From an uncultured Pelagibacteraceae bacterium (GTDB lineage: Bacteria; Pseudomonadota; Alphaproteobacteria; Pelagibacterales; Pelagibacteraceae): a DNA stretch of 64,000 nucleotides. The notes under the pieces were generated by a model. It did not search any database. It was given only the letters and a program-made list of their open reading frames with translations, and was not told the origin of the DNA. Location: the NCBI GenBank assembly GCA_902568875.1, contig CACFSG010000003.1, forward strand, positions 1-64,000, written 5' to 3'. A program made the translations under genes and the position numbers. Shown here piece after piece: positions 9,538 through 17,715 of the stretch; positions within the stretch are counted from its first letter, which is position 1; each line of letters starts with the position of its first letter.

Positions 9538-10972
9538 TCCTAAATTAAAAGAAGAATGTGGAATATTCGGCATAAGTAATAATAAAGATGCTGCAGCATT
9601 GACTGCACTTGGACTTCATGCTCTACAACATCGTGGTCAAGAAGGTTGTGGAATAGTTACTTTTGATGGCAAACAATATTATTCAGAAAAAAGATTTGGA
9701 CTAGTTGGTGACAATTTTAATAAAGAAAAGGTACTTAAAAATCTTCTAGGAAATTATGCTATTGGACATAATCGATATAGTACTACTGGTGAAAATACTT
9801 TAAGAAATATTCAGCCTTTTTTTGCAGACACTAATGCTGGGGGCATTGGTGTGGCACACAATGGAAATTTAACAAATTCAATTTCTCTAAGAAATAAATT
9901 AGTTAAAGATGGTGCAATTTTTTACACGACATCTGACACAGAAACAATTGTCCAACTAATTGCTAAATCTAAAAGAGTTAAAAAGATAGATAAAATTGTT
10001 GATGCGATTTTTCAAATACAAGGTGGTTATGCTCTAGTAATGCTTACTCAAGCTTCTTTGATTGGAGCAAGAGACCCTTTTGGTATCAGGCCATTAATAA
10101 TTGGAAAATTAAAAAATAGTTATGTTTTAGCATCAGAAACATGTGCTTTAGATATCATTGGTGCAAAATTTATCAGAGAAGTAGAAAATGGAGAAATTGT
10201 TTTAATAGAAAAAGATCAACTAAAAAGTATTAAACCATTTCCACCTAAAAAAATTAGGCCATGTGTTTTTGAATATATATATTTTTCAAGACCAGATAGT
10301 ATCTTAAATGGTAAAACAGCTTATGAACACCGAAAAAATCTTGGTGTTGAGCTTGCAAAAGAAAATGATGTGAACGCAGATATAATTGTACCTGTTCCAG
10401 ATTCAGGTAACGCAGCAGCACTTGGTTTTGCACAACATTTAGGTAAAAATTTTGAATTAGGTCTAATTCGTAATCATTATGTAGGAAGAACTTTTATTGA
10501 ACCAAGTCAAAAAATTAGAAACTTAGGAGTAAAATTAAAATTAAATGCTAATCAATCAACAATCAAAAATAAAAAAATAATTTTAATTGATGACTCATTG
10601 GTTAGAGGAACTACTTCTCATAAAATAGTTAAAATGCTATATGATGCTGGAGCAAAAGAAGTTCATGTAAAGATTGCTTGTCCTGAAATAAAGTATCCAG
10701 ATTTCTATGGTGTAGATACACCAACTAAAAAAGAATTGCTTGCCGCAAATAATACAAATGATGAAATTTGTGAATATATTGGAGCCAAATCTTTAAAATT
10801 TTTATCTTTAGAAGGAATGTATAAAGCAATAGGCTTTGATAAAAGAAATGAAAATTATCCTCAACTAACAGATCATTACTTTACAGGAGATTATCCAGTA
10901 AAACCAATTGATGAACTTGGAGATAGTAAAATAACTCAACTATCTTTACTTAATACTGCATCAAATAATTAA
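9491..10972 (+). CDS. purF: amidophosphoribosyltransferase
   Basis: First committed step of purine synthesis: PRPP plus glutamine gives phosphoribosylamine. The nucleophile is Cys23 in EECGIFGI, so a 22-residue basic propeptide must be removed. HALQHRGQEGCGI, GHNRYSTTG and AHNGNL belong to the Ntn glutaminase domain, and IILIDDSLVRGTTS is the PRPP site. At the C-terminus the Cys-rich 4Fe-4S segment of Bacillus PurF is replaced by a YPQLTDHYFTGDYP segment, so no cluster is predicted. The ATG at 9491 gives a 47-base overlap with cvpA; ATG is the only suitable start before Cys23. Confidence 0.95.
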   Translation: MKKHIKILKKKLKNFNPKLKEECGIFGISNNKDAAALTALGLHALQHRGQEGCGIVTFDGKQYYSEKRFGLVGDNFNKEKVLKNLLGNYAIGHNRYSTTGENTLRNIQPFFADTNAGGIGVAHNGNLTNSISLRNKLVKDGAIFYTTSDTETIVQLIAKSKRVKKIDKIVDAIFQIQGGYALVMLTQASLIGARDPFGIRPLIIGKLKNSYVLASETCALDIIGAKFIREVENGEIVLIEKDQLKSIKPFPPKKIRPCVFEYIYFSRPDSILNGKTAYEHRKNLGVELAKENDVNADIIVPVPDSGNAAALGFAQHLGKNFELGLIRNHYVGRTFIEPSQKIRNLGVKLKLNANQSTIKNKKIILIDDSLVRGTTSHKIVKMLYDAGAKEVHVKIACPEIKYPDFYGVDTPTKKELLAANNTNDEICEYIGAKSLKFLSLEGMYKAIGFDKRNENYPQLTDHYFTGDYPVKPIDELGDSKITQLSLLNTASNN

Positions 10973-10974
10973 AA

Positions 10975-11532
10975 ATGAAAAAAGTAAGTTTTACAGAAAT
11001 GAAAAAAGGAACTAAAGAAGACTATCTTTTTTTAGATAAAAATGAAAAAGATTTTGCAAGTAAAACTGCAGAAAGAATACTTAATTTCATGTCAGGGCTT
11101 ACAGAAACATTGGAAGGATATCAAATTTCAAGATTAGAACACTCACTTCAAAGTGCTACTAGAGCTTATAATAATGGTGAAAATGAGGAAATGATTGTTG
11201 CAGCTTTATTGCATGATATTGGAGATGAATTGGCTCCAATGAATCATTCAGAATATGCCGCAGCAATTCTTAAACCATATGTGACAGAAAAAACCCACTG
11301 GATTATTGAAAAACATGGAGAATTTCAAATGTTTTATTATGCGCACCATTTGGGTGGAGATAAAAATAAAAGAGATAAATATAAAGGTCATAAATATTAT
11401 CAAGATACTATAAATTTTTGCGAAAAATATGACCAAAATTCATTTGATCCTAATTATAAATCTTTTCCATTAAAATTTTTTGAACCGATGGTTAAAAAAA
11501 TTTTTTCAAGAAAGCCGTATTCTTTACTTTAA
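10975..11532 (+). CDS. HD-domain protein (COG4341-like predicted phosphohydrolase/oxygenase)
   Basis: A 185-residue soluble protein with an HD-type metal site: His56 (RLEHSLQ), His80-Asp81 (LLHDIGD) and further His in NHSEYAA, EKHGEFQ and AHHLGG. This arrangement resembles the PhnZ/TmpB mixed-valent di-iron oxygenase relatives (COG4341), which split phosphonates. In PhnZ as I remember it, Tyr and Glu sit 10 and 7 residues before the first His; here those places are Leu and Tyr, so the same reaction should not be assumed. It starts 2 bases after purF and is probably co-transcribed. No phosphonate genes are nearby. Confidence 0.7.
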   Translation: MKKVSFTEMKKGTKEDYLFLDKNEKDFASKTAERILNFMSGLTETLEGYQISRLEHSLQSATRAYNNGENEEMIVAALLHDIGDELAPMNHSEYAAAILKPYVTEKTHWIIEKHGEFQMFYYAHHLGGDKNKRDKYKGHKYYQDTINFCEKYDQNSFDPNYKSFPLKFFEPMVKKIFSRKPYSLL

Positions 11533-11544
11533 ATTTATTAATGT

Positions 11545-12405
11545 GTGAATAATTTAACAAATCAACAAAAAGGTTCATTGCTTGCTTTTATAGCGGTAAT
11601 TTTTATCACACCAGATTCATTGTTTATTAGACTTTCTAATATTGATACTTGGGGACTAGTTTTTTACAGAGGAATCATTCCTTTTATAACTGTATTTTTA
11701 GGAATGCTATTAATTTATAAATTAAATTTTTTCAAAATTCTTTTTTCAAGTGGTTACCACGGACTTATTTATATAGGCACTTTTAGTATAACAAATATTA
11801 CTTTTGTAGTTTCAATACAAAATACCAATGTAGCAAATACGCTGGTAATGATTGCTACTGCGCCAGTATTATCGGCTATTCTTGGCGCAATTTTTCTAAA
11901 AGAACCACCAGATAAAAAAACATGGATCTCAATAATTATTACTTTTTTAGCGGTTATTTATATTTTTTTCGATTCTATTAAATTGGGTAATTTTTATGGA
12001 GATATTTTAGGATTTGTTACTGCTATTGGTTTGGCAGTAGGTGCTGTTACAATAAGATCTGCTAAATCCAAAAATTTAGTTCCAGCCGCTGTAGTTGGAA
12101 AATTATTAGTAGCAACTTTCGCATTATTATTTGTTGAAAGTTTCATACTTGCTGAAAATGATCTTATAATAGTCCCTTTAATGTGTATTCTGTGTGTTGC
12201 AATACCCTTTGTACTAGTAACTATTGCACCAAGATTTATACCTGCTGCTGAGGTTAATCTATTTTTCTTGTTAGAAACCATTATAGGTCCTATTTGGGTT
12301 TGGTTAATAATTAAAGAACAACCAAGTATAGAGACCCTTCAAGGAGGCGTTGTTATAATAGCTACCATTGCAGTCCACTCATTTTTAAAGCTTAGAAAAT
12401 CTTAA
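11545..12405 (+). CDS. EamA/DMT-family permease
   Basis: A 286-residue protein with about ten hydrophobic segments in two EamA repeats. The segment TNTNVAN-like IQNTNVANTLVMIATAPV and the pattern GAIFLKEPPDKKTW at the end of the first repeat are typical of drug/metabolite transporters. Substrate unknown. The start is GTG at 11545; the overlapping ATG at 11541 is out of frame and meets a stop at once. It lies 12 bases downstream of the HD gene. It is one of three EamA permeases in the window (others at 17716 and 38407). Confidence 0.85.
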   Translation: MNNLTNQQKGSLLAFIAVIFITPDSLFIRLSNIDTWGLVFYRGIIPFITVFLGMLLIYKLNFFKILFSSGYHGLIYIGTFSITNITFVVSIQNTNVANTLVMIATAPVLSAILGAIFLKEPPDKKTWISIIITFLAVIYIFFDSIKLGNFYGDILGFVTAIGLAVGAVTIRSAKSKNLVPAAVVGKLLVATFALLFVESFILAENDLIIVPLMCILCVAIPFVLVTIAPRFIPAAEVNLFFLLETIIGPIWVWLIIKEQPSIETLQGGVVIIATIAVHSFLKLRKS

Positions 12406-12463
12406 GCTTGTCACAATTAAGACTTGATTTACTAATACATCGCGAATAGTTACAGCAATTATT

Positions 12464-13792
12464 ATGAATAAGGTTTTAAAAAATTCTTGGGCATTATTTT
12501 TAGGTATGGGAGGCATAATGATGGCCTATGGCTTTCAAAGTTCTCTTCTAGGAGTACGAGCTGTTCAAGAAGAATTTACTCTAACTGCTACTGGTTTTTT
12601 AATGTCTGGGTATTTTATAGGATACTTCATTGGGGCAGCAACGATACCAAATATAATTTCAAGAGTTGGTCATATTAGAGTCTTTGCTGCTTTTGCATCA
12701 TTATCATCTTTAGTTATTTTAATTCATGCTATTTTAATAAGTCCATTTATTTGGTTTTTATTAAGAGTCTTAACTGGAATAAGTATGGTTTGTATTTATA
12801 CAGTTGCAGAGAGTTGGTTAAACGATAGATCAAGTAATAAAAATAGAGGAAGTGTATTATCTATTTATATGGTTACACTTTATGGGTCTGTGGGTATTGG
12901 TATGTTTTTACTTAACTTTAGTACTCCAAAAAATTTTGAACCTTTTATTTTAATTTCCGTTATTACGTCGATAGCTTTAATTCCTATTTTGCTAACAAAA
13001 AAGAAACCACCAAATTTTAAAAAAATTGAAGCTATGACTTTAAAAAATCTTTATAAGTCTTCTCCTTTCGGAGCAATAAGTTCTTTTTTTTATGGAACTA
13101 TTCAATCTGCATTATTTACTTTACTAGCAGTTTATGCAACGTCAATGAATTTTACAATTTTAGAAATATCAATAGTAACATTTTTATTAGCTATTTCTGG
13201 AGCTATAGCTCAGTTTCCAATTGGAAAATTTTCAGATTTATATGATAGAAGAAAAATTTTAATTTTTTCTACTTTTGGTGCAGCAATATTTGCTATCATA
13301 GCAATTCAAGTATCACAACAAATGTACATGCCTGGTGATCTTGCAACAAGTAAATTTTGGTTTTATGTTTTCTTTATTTTATTTTCTTTTTGTAGTTTGC
13401 CAATGTTTTCTTTAATTTTAGCACATACCAATGATTATATTCCAAAAGAAAAATTTGTTGCTGCTGGTGCTGGTCTTCAATTCTTATTTGGTTTAGGAGC
13501 AATGAGTGGTCCTTTTTTATGCTCAATATTTATGAATATTATTGGTCCAAACGGATTTTTTATATTCTTATTTTTCTTTCACTCTGTGATTGGAGTGTTC
13601 GGAATTTATAGAATGAAAGTAAGACCAACAGTTGATAACCCTGACTCACAATTCGTTGCCATGCCTCAAACAATTACACCTGCTGGAATTGAGCTAAATC
13701 CAACTACTGAACATATAGAAGAACCTTATTCCGAAAAAGTTAAAGAAATATTGGAAAGAAAAGGCGTAAAATATAAAAAAAATGATAATTAA
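12464..13792 (+). CDS. MFS transporter (YcaD-like)
   Basis: A 442-residue major facilitator with about twelve membrane segments and a hydrophilic C-terminal tail of about 55 residues ending EILERKGVKYKKNDN. The first segment FLGMGGIMMAYGFQSSLLGV, the motif RVLTGISMVCIYTVAESWLN and the loop FSDLYDRRKILIF are like the YcaD/MFS_1 group. Substrate unknown. It follows the EamA gene by 58 bases without a visible terminator. Confidence 0.8.
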   Translation: MNKVLKNSWALFLGMGGIMMAYGFQSSLLGVRAVQEEFTLTATGFLMSGYFIGYFIGAATIPNIISRVGHIRVFAAFASLSSLVILIHAILISPFIWFLLRVLTGISMVCIYTVAESWLNDRSSNKNRGSVLSIYMVTLYGSVGIGMFLLNFSTPKNFEPFILISVITSIALIPILLTKKKPPNFKKIEAMTLKNLYKSSPFGAISSFFYGTIQSALFTLLAVYATSMNFTILEISIVTFLLAISGAIAQFPIGKFSDLYDRRKILIFSTFGAAIFAIIAIQVSQQMYMPGDLATSKFWFYVFFILFSFCSLPMFSLILAHTNDYIPKEKFVAAGAGLQFLFGLGAMSGPFLCSIFMNIIGPNGFFIFLFFFHSVIGVFGIYRMKVRPTVDNPDSQFVAMPQTITPAGIELNPTTEHIEEPYSEKVKEILERKGVKYKKNDN

Positions 13793-13886
13793 TTTTATAA
13801 AAATAATCACTTTCAGGTTGTACCCAATTTAGTCAGATTTAATATTCAAGTAATAAAATTTATATTGAAAAATATTTTTTTCTCTA

Positions 13887-14645
13887 GTGAAATCAATAAA
13901 ATATAAAATGGTTAAAAGAAAAAAAAATACTTCAAAAACTTTAAAGAAAAATAATGGTTTAGCTAAGATAGCAACATTTACCACCAAATCTTTAAGTAAT
14001 GCTTATTCAAATTATAAAAAGAAAAAAGAACTTAGTAAAATTAAAGCTATAAAATTACAAAAACTTGAAGAAAAAAATCAATTCTTAAAAGAAAGAAAAG
14101 ATCTTAGAATTTGGGAAGAAAGACTTAATAAAGAAAGTAACAAAATCAGACTAAATGAAGAAGAATTAAGAATTAAAGAAAAAGAAATTAAATCTAAAGA
14201 AGAAAAACTAAGAATAGAAACTGATCGTTTAATAAAAAAAGACGAGGATTTAGTTCAAATTGCTAAAGAATTACGAAATAAAGAGAAAGAACTAAAATTA
14301 AAAGAGGAAGAACAAAGTAGAAAAGATATTGACTTACAAGTGAGAGAGGAAGAACAAAAAAATCTTGAACTAAAAGAAAAAAGAAGAAGAGAAAGAGCTT
14401 TAAAATTAATTAAACAAGAAGAAGAAAAACAAAAAGAATTAGAATATATAAAAATTAAAGAGTGGGAAGAAAAATTTGATAAAGAACAAAAAGCAAAAGA
14501 ACATCGAGAAAATTTAAGAGAACAAAGGCTTAGACAAAAAGAATTAGATAAAATAAGATCATTTGAAGAAGAAGAAAATTCAATAAAAAACAATATATCG
14601 TCTGGTTTAGAAAAATTTGATATAAACAAAACTAAAGAAAACTAA
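13887..14645 (+). CDS. highly charged coiled-coil protein of unknown function
   Basis: No enzyme motif is recognised. The 252 residues are mostly Lys, Glu, Arg and Leu, and residues about 50-235 form a nearly continuous heptad-like helix with repeats of the KEKELKLKEEE kind. There is no signal peptide or membrane segment, so a long cytoplasmic alpha-helical rod is likely. The N-terminal 35 residues are basic (KRKKNTSKTLKKNNG). GTG at 13887 and ATG at 13908 are both possible starts; neither has a good ribosome site. The gene converges with the MOSC gene 4 bases away. The antisense frame inside it is a shadow. Confidence 0.6.
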   Translation: MKSIKYKMVKRKKNTSKTLKKNNGLAKIATFTTKSLSNAYSNYKKKKELSKIKAIKLQKLEEKNQFLKERKDLRIWEERLNKESNKIRLNEEELRIKEKEIKSKEEKLRIETDRLIKKDEDLVQIAKELRNKEKELKLKEEEQSRKDIDLQVREEEQKNLELKEKRRRERALKLIKQEEEKQKELEYIKIKEWEEKFDKEQKAKEHRENLREQRLRQKELDKIRSFEEEENSIKNNISSGLEKFDINKTKEN

Positions 14646-14649
14646 AAAA

Positions 14650-15096
14650 TTAATCTAAAATTTCTATTTTATCTCCAGAATTAATCTTTGAAGATGATAA
14701 TATTTGACATCTAATTCCTCCTCTTTTAAAGAATTCTTTAAGAATATTGTCTTGATTTAACATCTCAGTCAAATGTTTGCAGGGTCTACATAAATCAATA
14801 ACTTCAACTTTAACATTTCCAATTAATAGTTTTTTTCCAACTAATTCATTTAATTTAATTCCTTTAGTCACAACATTTCTTCTAAAATCTATATAAGGAA
14901 TTTTTAAACCATATTTAATGTTATAATAATCAATATTTTCCGACTCAATTAATGACAACTGGCAATAAGGATCATTAAAATCTTTAAAATGTCTATCTCC
15001 AACAACTCCTTTATTTGTTAAAACATCGATTGAACTAACTTCATTTATTTTTTTATTGTTAGAATTGGCAATACCTAGTTTAAAAACTTTAGACAT
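14650..15096 (-). CDS. MOSC-domain protein
   Basis: A 148-residue stand-alone MOSC domain, a fold also found at the C-terminus of molybdenum cofactor sulfurases and in YiiM-type proteins that bind Moco or handle sulfur. Visible pattern: GVVGDRHF near the N-terminus, FRRNVVTKGIKLNELVGKK in the middle, and the Cys-containing CRPCKHL. The family Cys is the likely sulfur or Mo ligand. Its substrate is unknown. The moeA-mobA and formate dehydrogenase genes 4-12 kb away give a plausible molybdenum context, but it is not in their operon. Confidence 0.85.
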   Translation of the reverse strand: MSKVFKLGIANSNNKKINEVSSIDVLTNKGVVGDRHFKDFNDPYCQLSLIESENIDYYNIKYGLKIPYIDFRRNVVTKGIKLNELVGKKLLIGNVKVEVIDLCRPCKHLTEMLNQDNILKEFFKRGGIRCQILSSSKINSGDKIEILD

Positions 15097-15136
15097 AATT
15101 AAATATTAATAATAAACTTATAATATTTATTGTTAA

Positions 15137-15364
15137 ATGAATAAAGAAAATGCTATCAAACTGTGGAAAATTATTCAGGAAGCTGGCGATTATTTGGCTG
15201 GACAATTGCCTGATCATCCAAATCACCCTAAAGGTCGAAACTCTTATGCTCATGTTGCTTTATGTGTTAAAGAAAAATTTGGTAATACTTATAAAGATAT
15301 TCCAGATGAAAAATTTAATGAAGTTTTAGAATATATAGAATTTCTAAAAAAAAATCCTAGTTAA
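15137..15364 (+). CDS. small conserved-looking protein of unknown function
   Basis: A 75-residue soluble protein with no recognised domain. It begins MNKENAIKLWKIIQEAGDY and has a His/Pro-rich PDHPNHPKGRNSYAHVA segment that could bind a metal or nucleic acid, then a helical C-terminus. It has a proper ATG, is bracketed closely by genes on the other strand (40 bases on the left, 2 on the right), and nothing larger covers it, so it is probably real. Confidence 0.6.
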   Translation: MNKENAIKLWKIIQEAGDYLAGQLPDHPNHPKGRNSYAHVALCVKEKFGNTYKDIPDEKFNEVLEYIEFLKKNPS

Positions 15365-15366
15365 TT

Positions 15367-16482
15367 TTATTGTTTAGGAAAATAATCTTTTAATTCTCCT
15401 TCTCTATAAACATCTGCTGTACAGCAGTGAAGTCCACCTCCAAAAGCATAAGCGTCTCTTAATTCAACAGGAATAACTTCCATTCCAAGTTTATCTAATT
15501 GTTCAGCTTGATATTTTTCACTTTTTTCAACACAAACTGTTTTTGGATCTAAAACTAAAACATTCATTGAAAGCCACACAGATGAATAACAAAGAGAAGG
15601 TGGTTTATTATGAGCAGGTTGTGCAGCATCAATTATTTCCCATCCATTTTTTTCAAATAACTTTCTTTGTTCCTTTGGAAGTTTTCTTTGTGGATTGTTT
15701 ATTATCAATCCCTCTTTTATTGGAGTAAAAGTTGCATCAATATGAATTGGGTAAGGATCTCCTGGAAAATTTACTGCATGTACTCTATGATCTTTATAAT
15801 GACGCTTAAGCCAATCTATTCCTTTTAAATTTGTGGTAAATCCGTGTTGAACAACTAAATCTTTACCAAATCTTAAAACATCAGCAGCATCAAATAATGG
15901 CTCTTCTTCAGTAGTTACAAAAAATTTATCTTCAGTCCATTGTAATCTTTTTTGAATTCCAATTTTATCTGAAAGGTAATCTTTTCGATAATCAGCATCA
16001 GTTAATCTTGGTTTTGGAGCAGATTCATGTCTCATATTAGGGTCTAAGTTATAATACTCTTTCAAAAGTGGTCGATAACAAAGATATTCAAACCATCTAC
16101 ATCTATAACTCATAGTTGCTTCTAATATTTCATTTCCAACAGTTAACAATACGTCTCTTGGAGGCATACAACCAAACATGGTTTCTGATTCCCAGTCAGG
16201 CGTTGATGTTTTTTGATTAAAATCTATTGGTGAAGGTCTATCTACTTTAATTCCACGTTTTATTAATATATTAGAAAAATCATCTAGCAATTGATTTGCT
16301 TTATCTACAGTATCCTTTGTTCTCGGACCAAACTGACCTCTCATGTCAGAATCTTCTGGAACTTTAGCATCTAATGCTGGCTCTGGAGCTGGAATACAAG
16401 TGCCATCAGCTCTTCCAACTATTACGTGCTTAAGTGGATCCCACTCATTCCAACTATTAACAATTATTTTGTCTTTGTTCAT
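15367..16482 (-). CDS. arginine:glycine amidinotransferase-like enzyme
   Basis: Related to L-arginine:glycine amidinotransferase (AGAT/GATM), which moves an amidino group from arginine to glycine, giving guanidinoacetate and ornithine. The triad of the family is visible: Asp in FDAADVLRFGKD, His in HIDATF, and Cys in GGGLHCCTADV (Cys353 from this start). KWLSMNVL-like VWLSMNVLVLD and the N-terminal EWDPLKHVIVG also match. I place the start at ATG 16482: an AAAGAG ribosome site lies 4 bases upstream (16487-16492) and it follows the creatinase-like stop at 16484 directly; ATG 16515 would overlap that gene by 32 bases. Last gene of an operon with an EamA permease and the M24 hydrolase. Confidence 0.85.
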   Translation of the reverse strand: MNKDKIIVNSWNEWDPLKHVIVGRADGTCIPAPEPALDAKVPEDSDMRGQFGPRTKDTVDKANQLLDDFSNILIKRGIKVDRPSPIDFNQKTSTPDWESETMFGCMPPRDVLLTVGNEILEATMSYRCRWFEYLCYRPLLKEYYNLDPNMRHESAPKPRLTDADYRKDYLSDKIGIQKRLQWTEDKFFVTTEEEPLFDAADVLRFGKDLVVQHGFTTNLKGIDWLKRHYKDHRVHAVNFPGDPYPIHIDATFTPIKEGLIINNPQRKLPKEQRKLFEKNGWEIIDAAQPAHNKPPSLCYSSVWLSMNVLVLDPKTVCVEKSEKYQAEQLDKLGMEVIPVELRDAYAFGGGLHCCTADVYREGELKDYFPKQ

Positions 16483-16483
16483 T

Positions 16484-17701
16484 TTACTCTTTAATAATAT
16501 TGTGTTCTGGTCCAAAAGGAAACTTAGTTATATTTTCTGTTTTATTTTTACCGATTACTAAAATATCATGTTCTCGGTATCCACCTGCACCAGCTTTTCC
16601 TTCAGGGATTAAAATCATTGGTTCCATTGATACGACCATATTTTCTTTTAAAACAGTATCAATATCTTCTCTAAGTTCTAAACCAGCTTCCCTGCCATAA
16701 AAATGTGATAAAACACCAAAAGAATGTCCATAGCCAAAAGTCCTATATTGTAAATATCCAAGCTCAGCGAAAAGTTCATTTAATTCATTACAAATATCTG
16801 AACATTTAACTCCAGGTTTAATTAGTTCCAATCCTCTTTTGTGAACTTTCACATTTGCTTCCCAAGCTTTTAATGATGCGTCATCAATTTTATTTAAAAA
16901 AAGAGTACGTTCTAAAGCCGTATAATATCCTGATATCATTGGGAAAGTGTTTAAAGATAAAATATCTCCATTTATTAACTTTCGATTTGTTTTTGGATTA
17001 TGAGCACCATCCGTATTAATTCCAGATTGAAACCAAACCCAAGTATCCATATATTCAGCATTTGGATAGGTTTTAGCAATCTCTCTTTCCATTTTGTCTC
17101 TCCCTGCAATAGCAATTTCTATTTCAGTTGCTCCCTCTTTAATATTTTTTACTATTTCTTGTCCTCCAATATCAGCAATTCTTGCTCCATTTTTTATAAT
17201 TTCTATTTCTTCGTTGGATTTTATCATTCTAAGTTTCATTAATTTTTTCGAAACATCTTTGAAAACTGAAAATGTAAAAATTGATCCAATTTTTTCCTTC
17301 ATGTCTAAAGTGACATGATCATTTTCTATTCCTATATTTTTTGGAGGATTATCTCTTCCAATAATTGAAACTATTGCTTTTAAAAAATTATCTCTTCTCC
17401 AATCTGTATAAATAACATTTTCACAATGAGATCTTCTCCAAGGTTGGCTGGCATCTATATTTGCTGAAATAGTAGAAATTTTATCATTAGTTACAACACA
17501 ACCATAAGGTCGACCAAAAGAACAATAAATAAATCCTGTATAATAAGCTATATTATGCATTGAAGTTAAAATAATCATATCCAGATTGTTTTTATCCATC
17601 GCTGATCTTAATTTACTTACTCTCTGATCATATTCTTTGTTTGAAAATGGAAGTTTTACTTTTTCACCATTTTTTAATTTAAAAAAATCAGGTCTTTCCA
17701 T
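16484..17701 (-). CDS. creatinase-like M24-fold amidinohydrolase
   Basis: Creatinase cleaves creatine to sarcosine and urea with a pita-bread fold and no metal. The sequence follows Pseudomonas creatinase as I remember it over the whole 405 residues: LKNGEKVKLPFS near the N-terminus, YYTGFIYCSFGRPYG, ANIDASQPWRR, IKNGARIADIGG, WFQSGINTDGAHNP with the catalytic His (here His234), FGYGHSFGVLSHFYGREAG and SMEPMILIPEG. The metal ligands of true M24 peptidases are not all present. Substrate could be creatine or guanidinoacetate, since an AGAT-like gene follows directly. It starts 14 bases after the EamA gene. Confidence 0.88.
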   Translation of the reverse strand: MERPDFFKLKNGEKVKLPFSNKEYDQRVSKLRSAMDKNNLDMIILTSMHNIAYYTGFIYCSFGRPYGCVVTNDKISTISANIDASQPWRRSHCENVIYTDWRRDNFLKAIVSIIGRDNPPKNIGIENDHVTLDMKEKIGSIFTFSVFKDVSKKLMKLRMIKSNEEIEIIKNGARIADIGGQEIVKNIKEGATEIEIAIAGRDKMEREIAKTYPNAEYMDTWVWFQSGINTDGAHNPKTNRKLINGDILSLNTFPMISGYYTALERTLFLNKIDDASLKAWEANVKVHKRGLELIKPGVKCSDICNELNELFAELGYLQYRTFGYGHSFGVLSHFYGREAGLELREDIDTVLKENMVVSMEPMILIPEGKAGAGGYREHDILVIGKNKTENITKFPFGPEHNIIKE

Positions 17702-17715
17702 AAATTTTTTAGAAT

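Noticed and set aside
9491-10972. Considered a 4Fe-4S cluster in PurF as in Bacillus.
   Set aside because: The C-terminal Cys-rich segment that supplies cluster ligands is absent; only the catalytic Cys and scattered Cys remain.
14255-14629. A 124-codon Ser/Phe-rich open frame antisense to the coiled-coil gene.
   Set aside because: Its composition is just the complement of Lys/Glu codons (AAA, GAA) in the coiled-coil gene; no start context or motif supports it.
16343-17318. Several plus-strand open frames inside the amidinotransferase and creatinase-like genes.
   Set aside because: They lie opposite strongly conserved enzymes, have low-complexity sequences and no ribosome sites.
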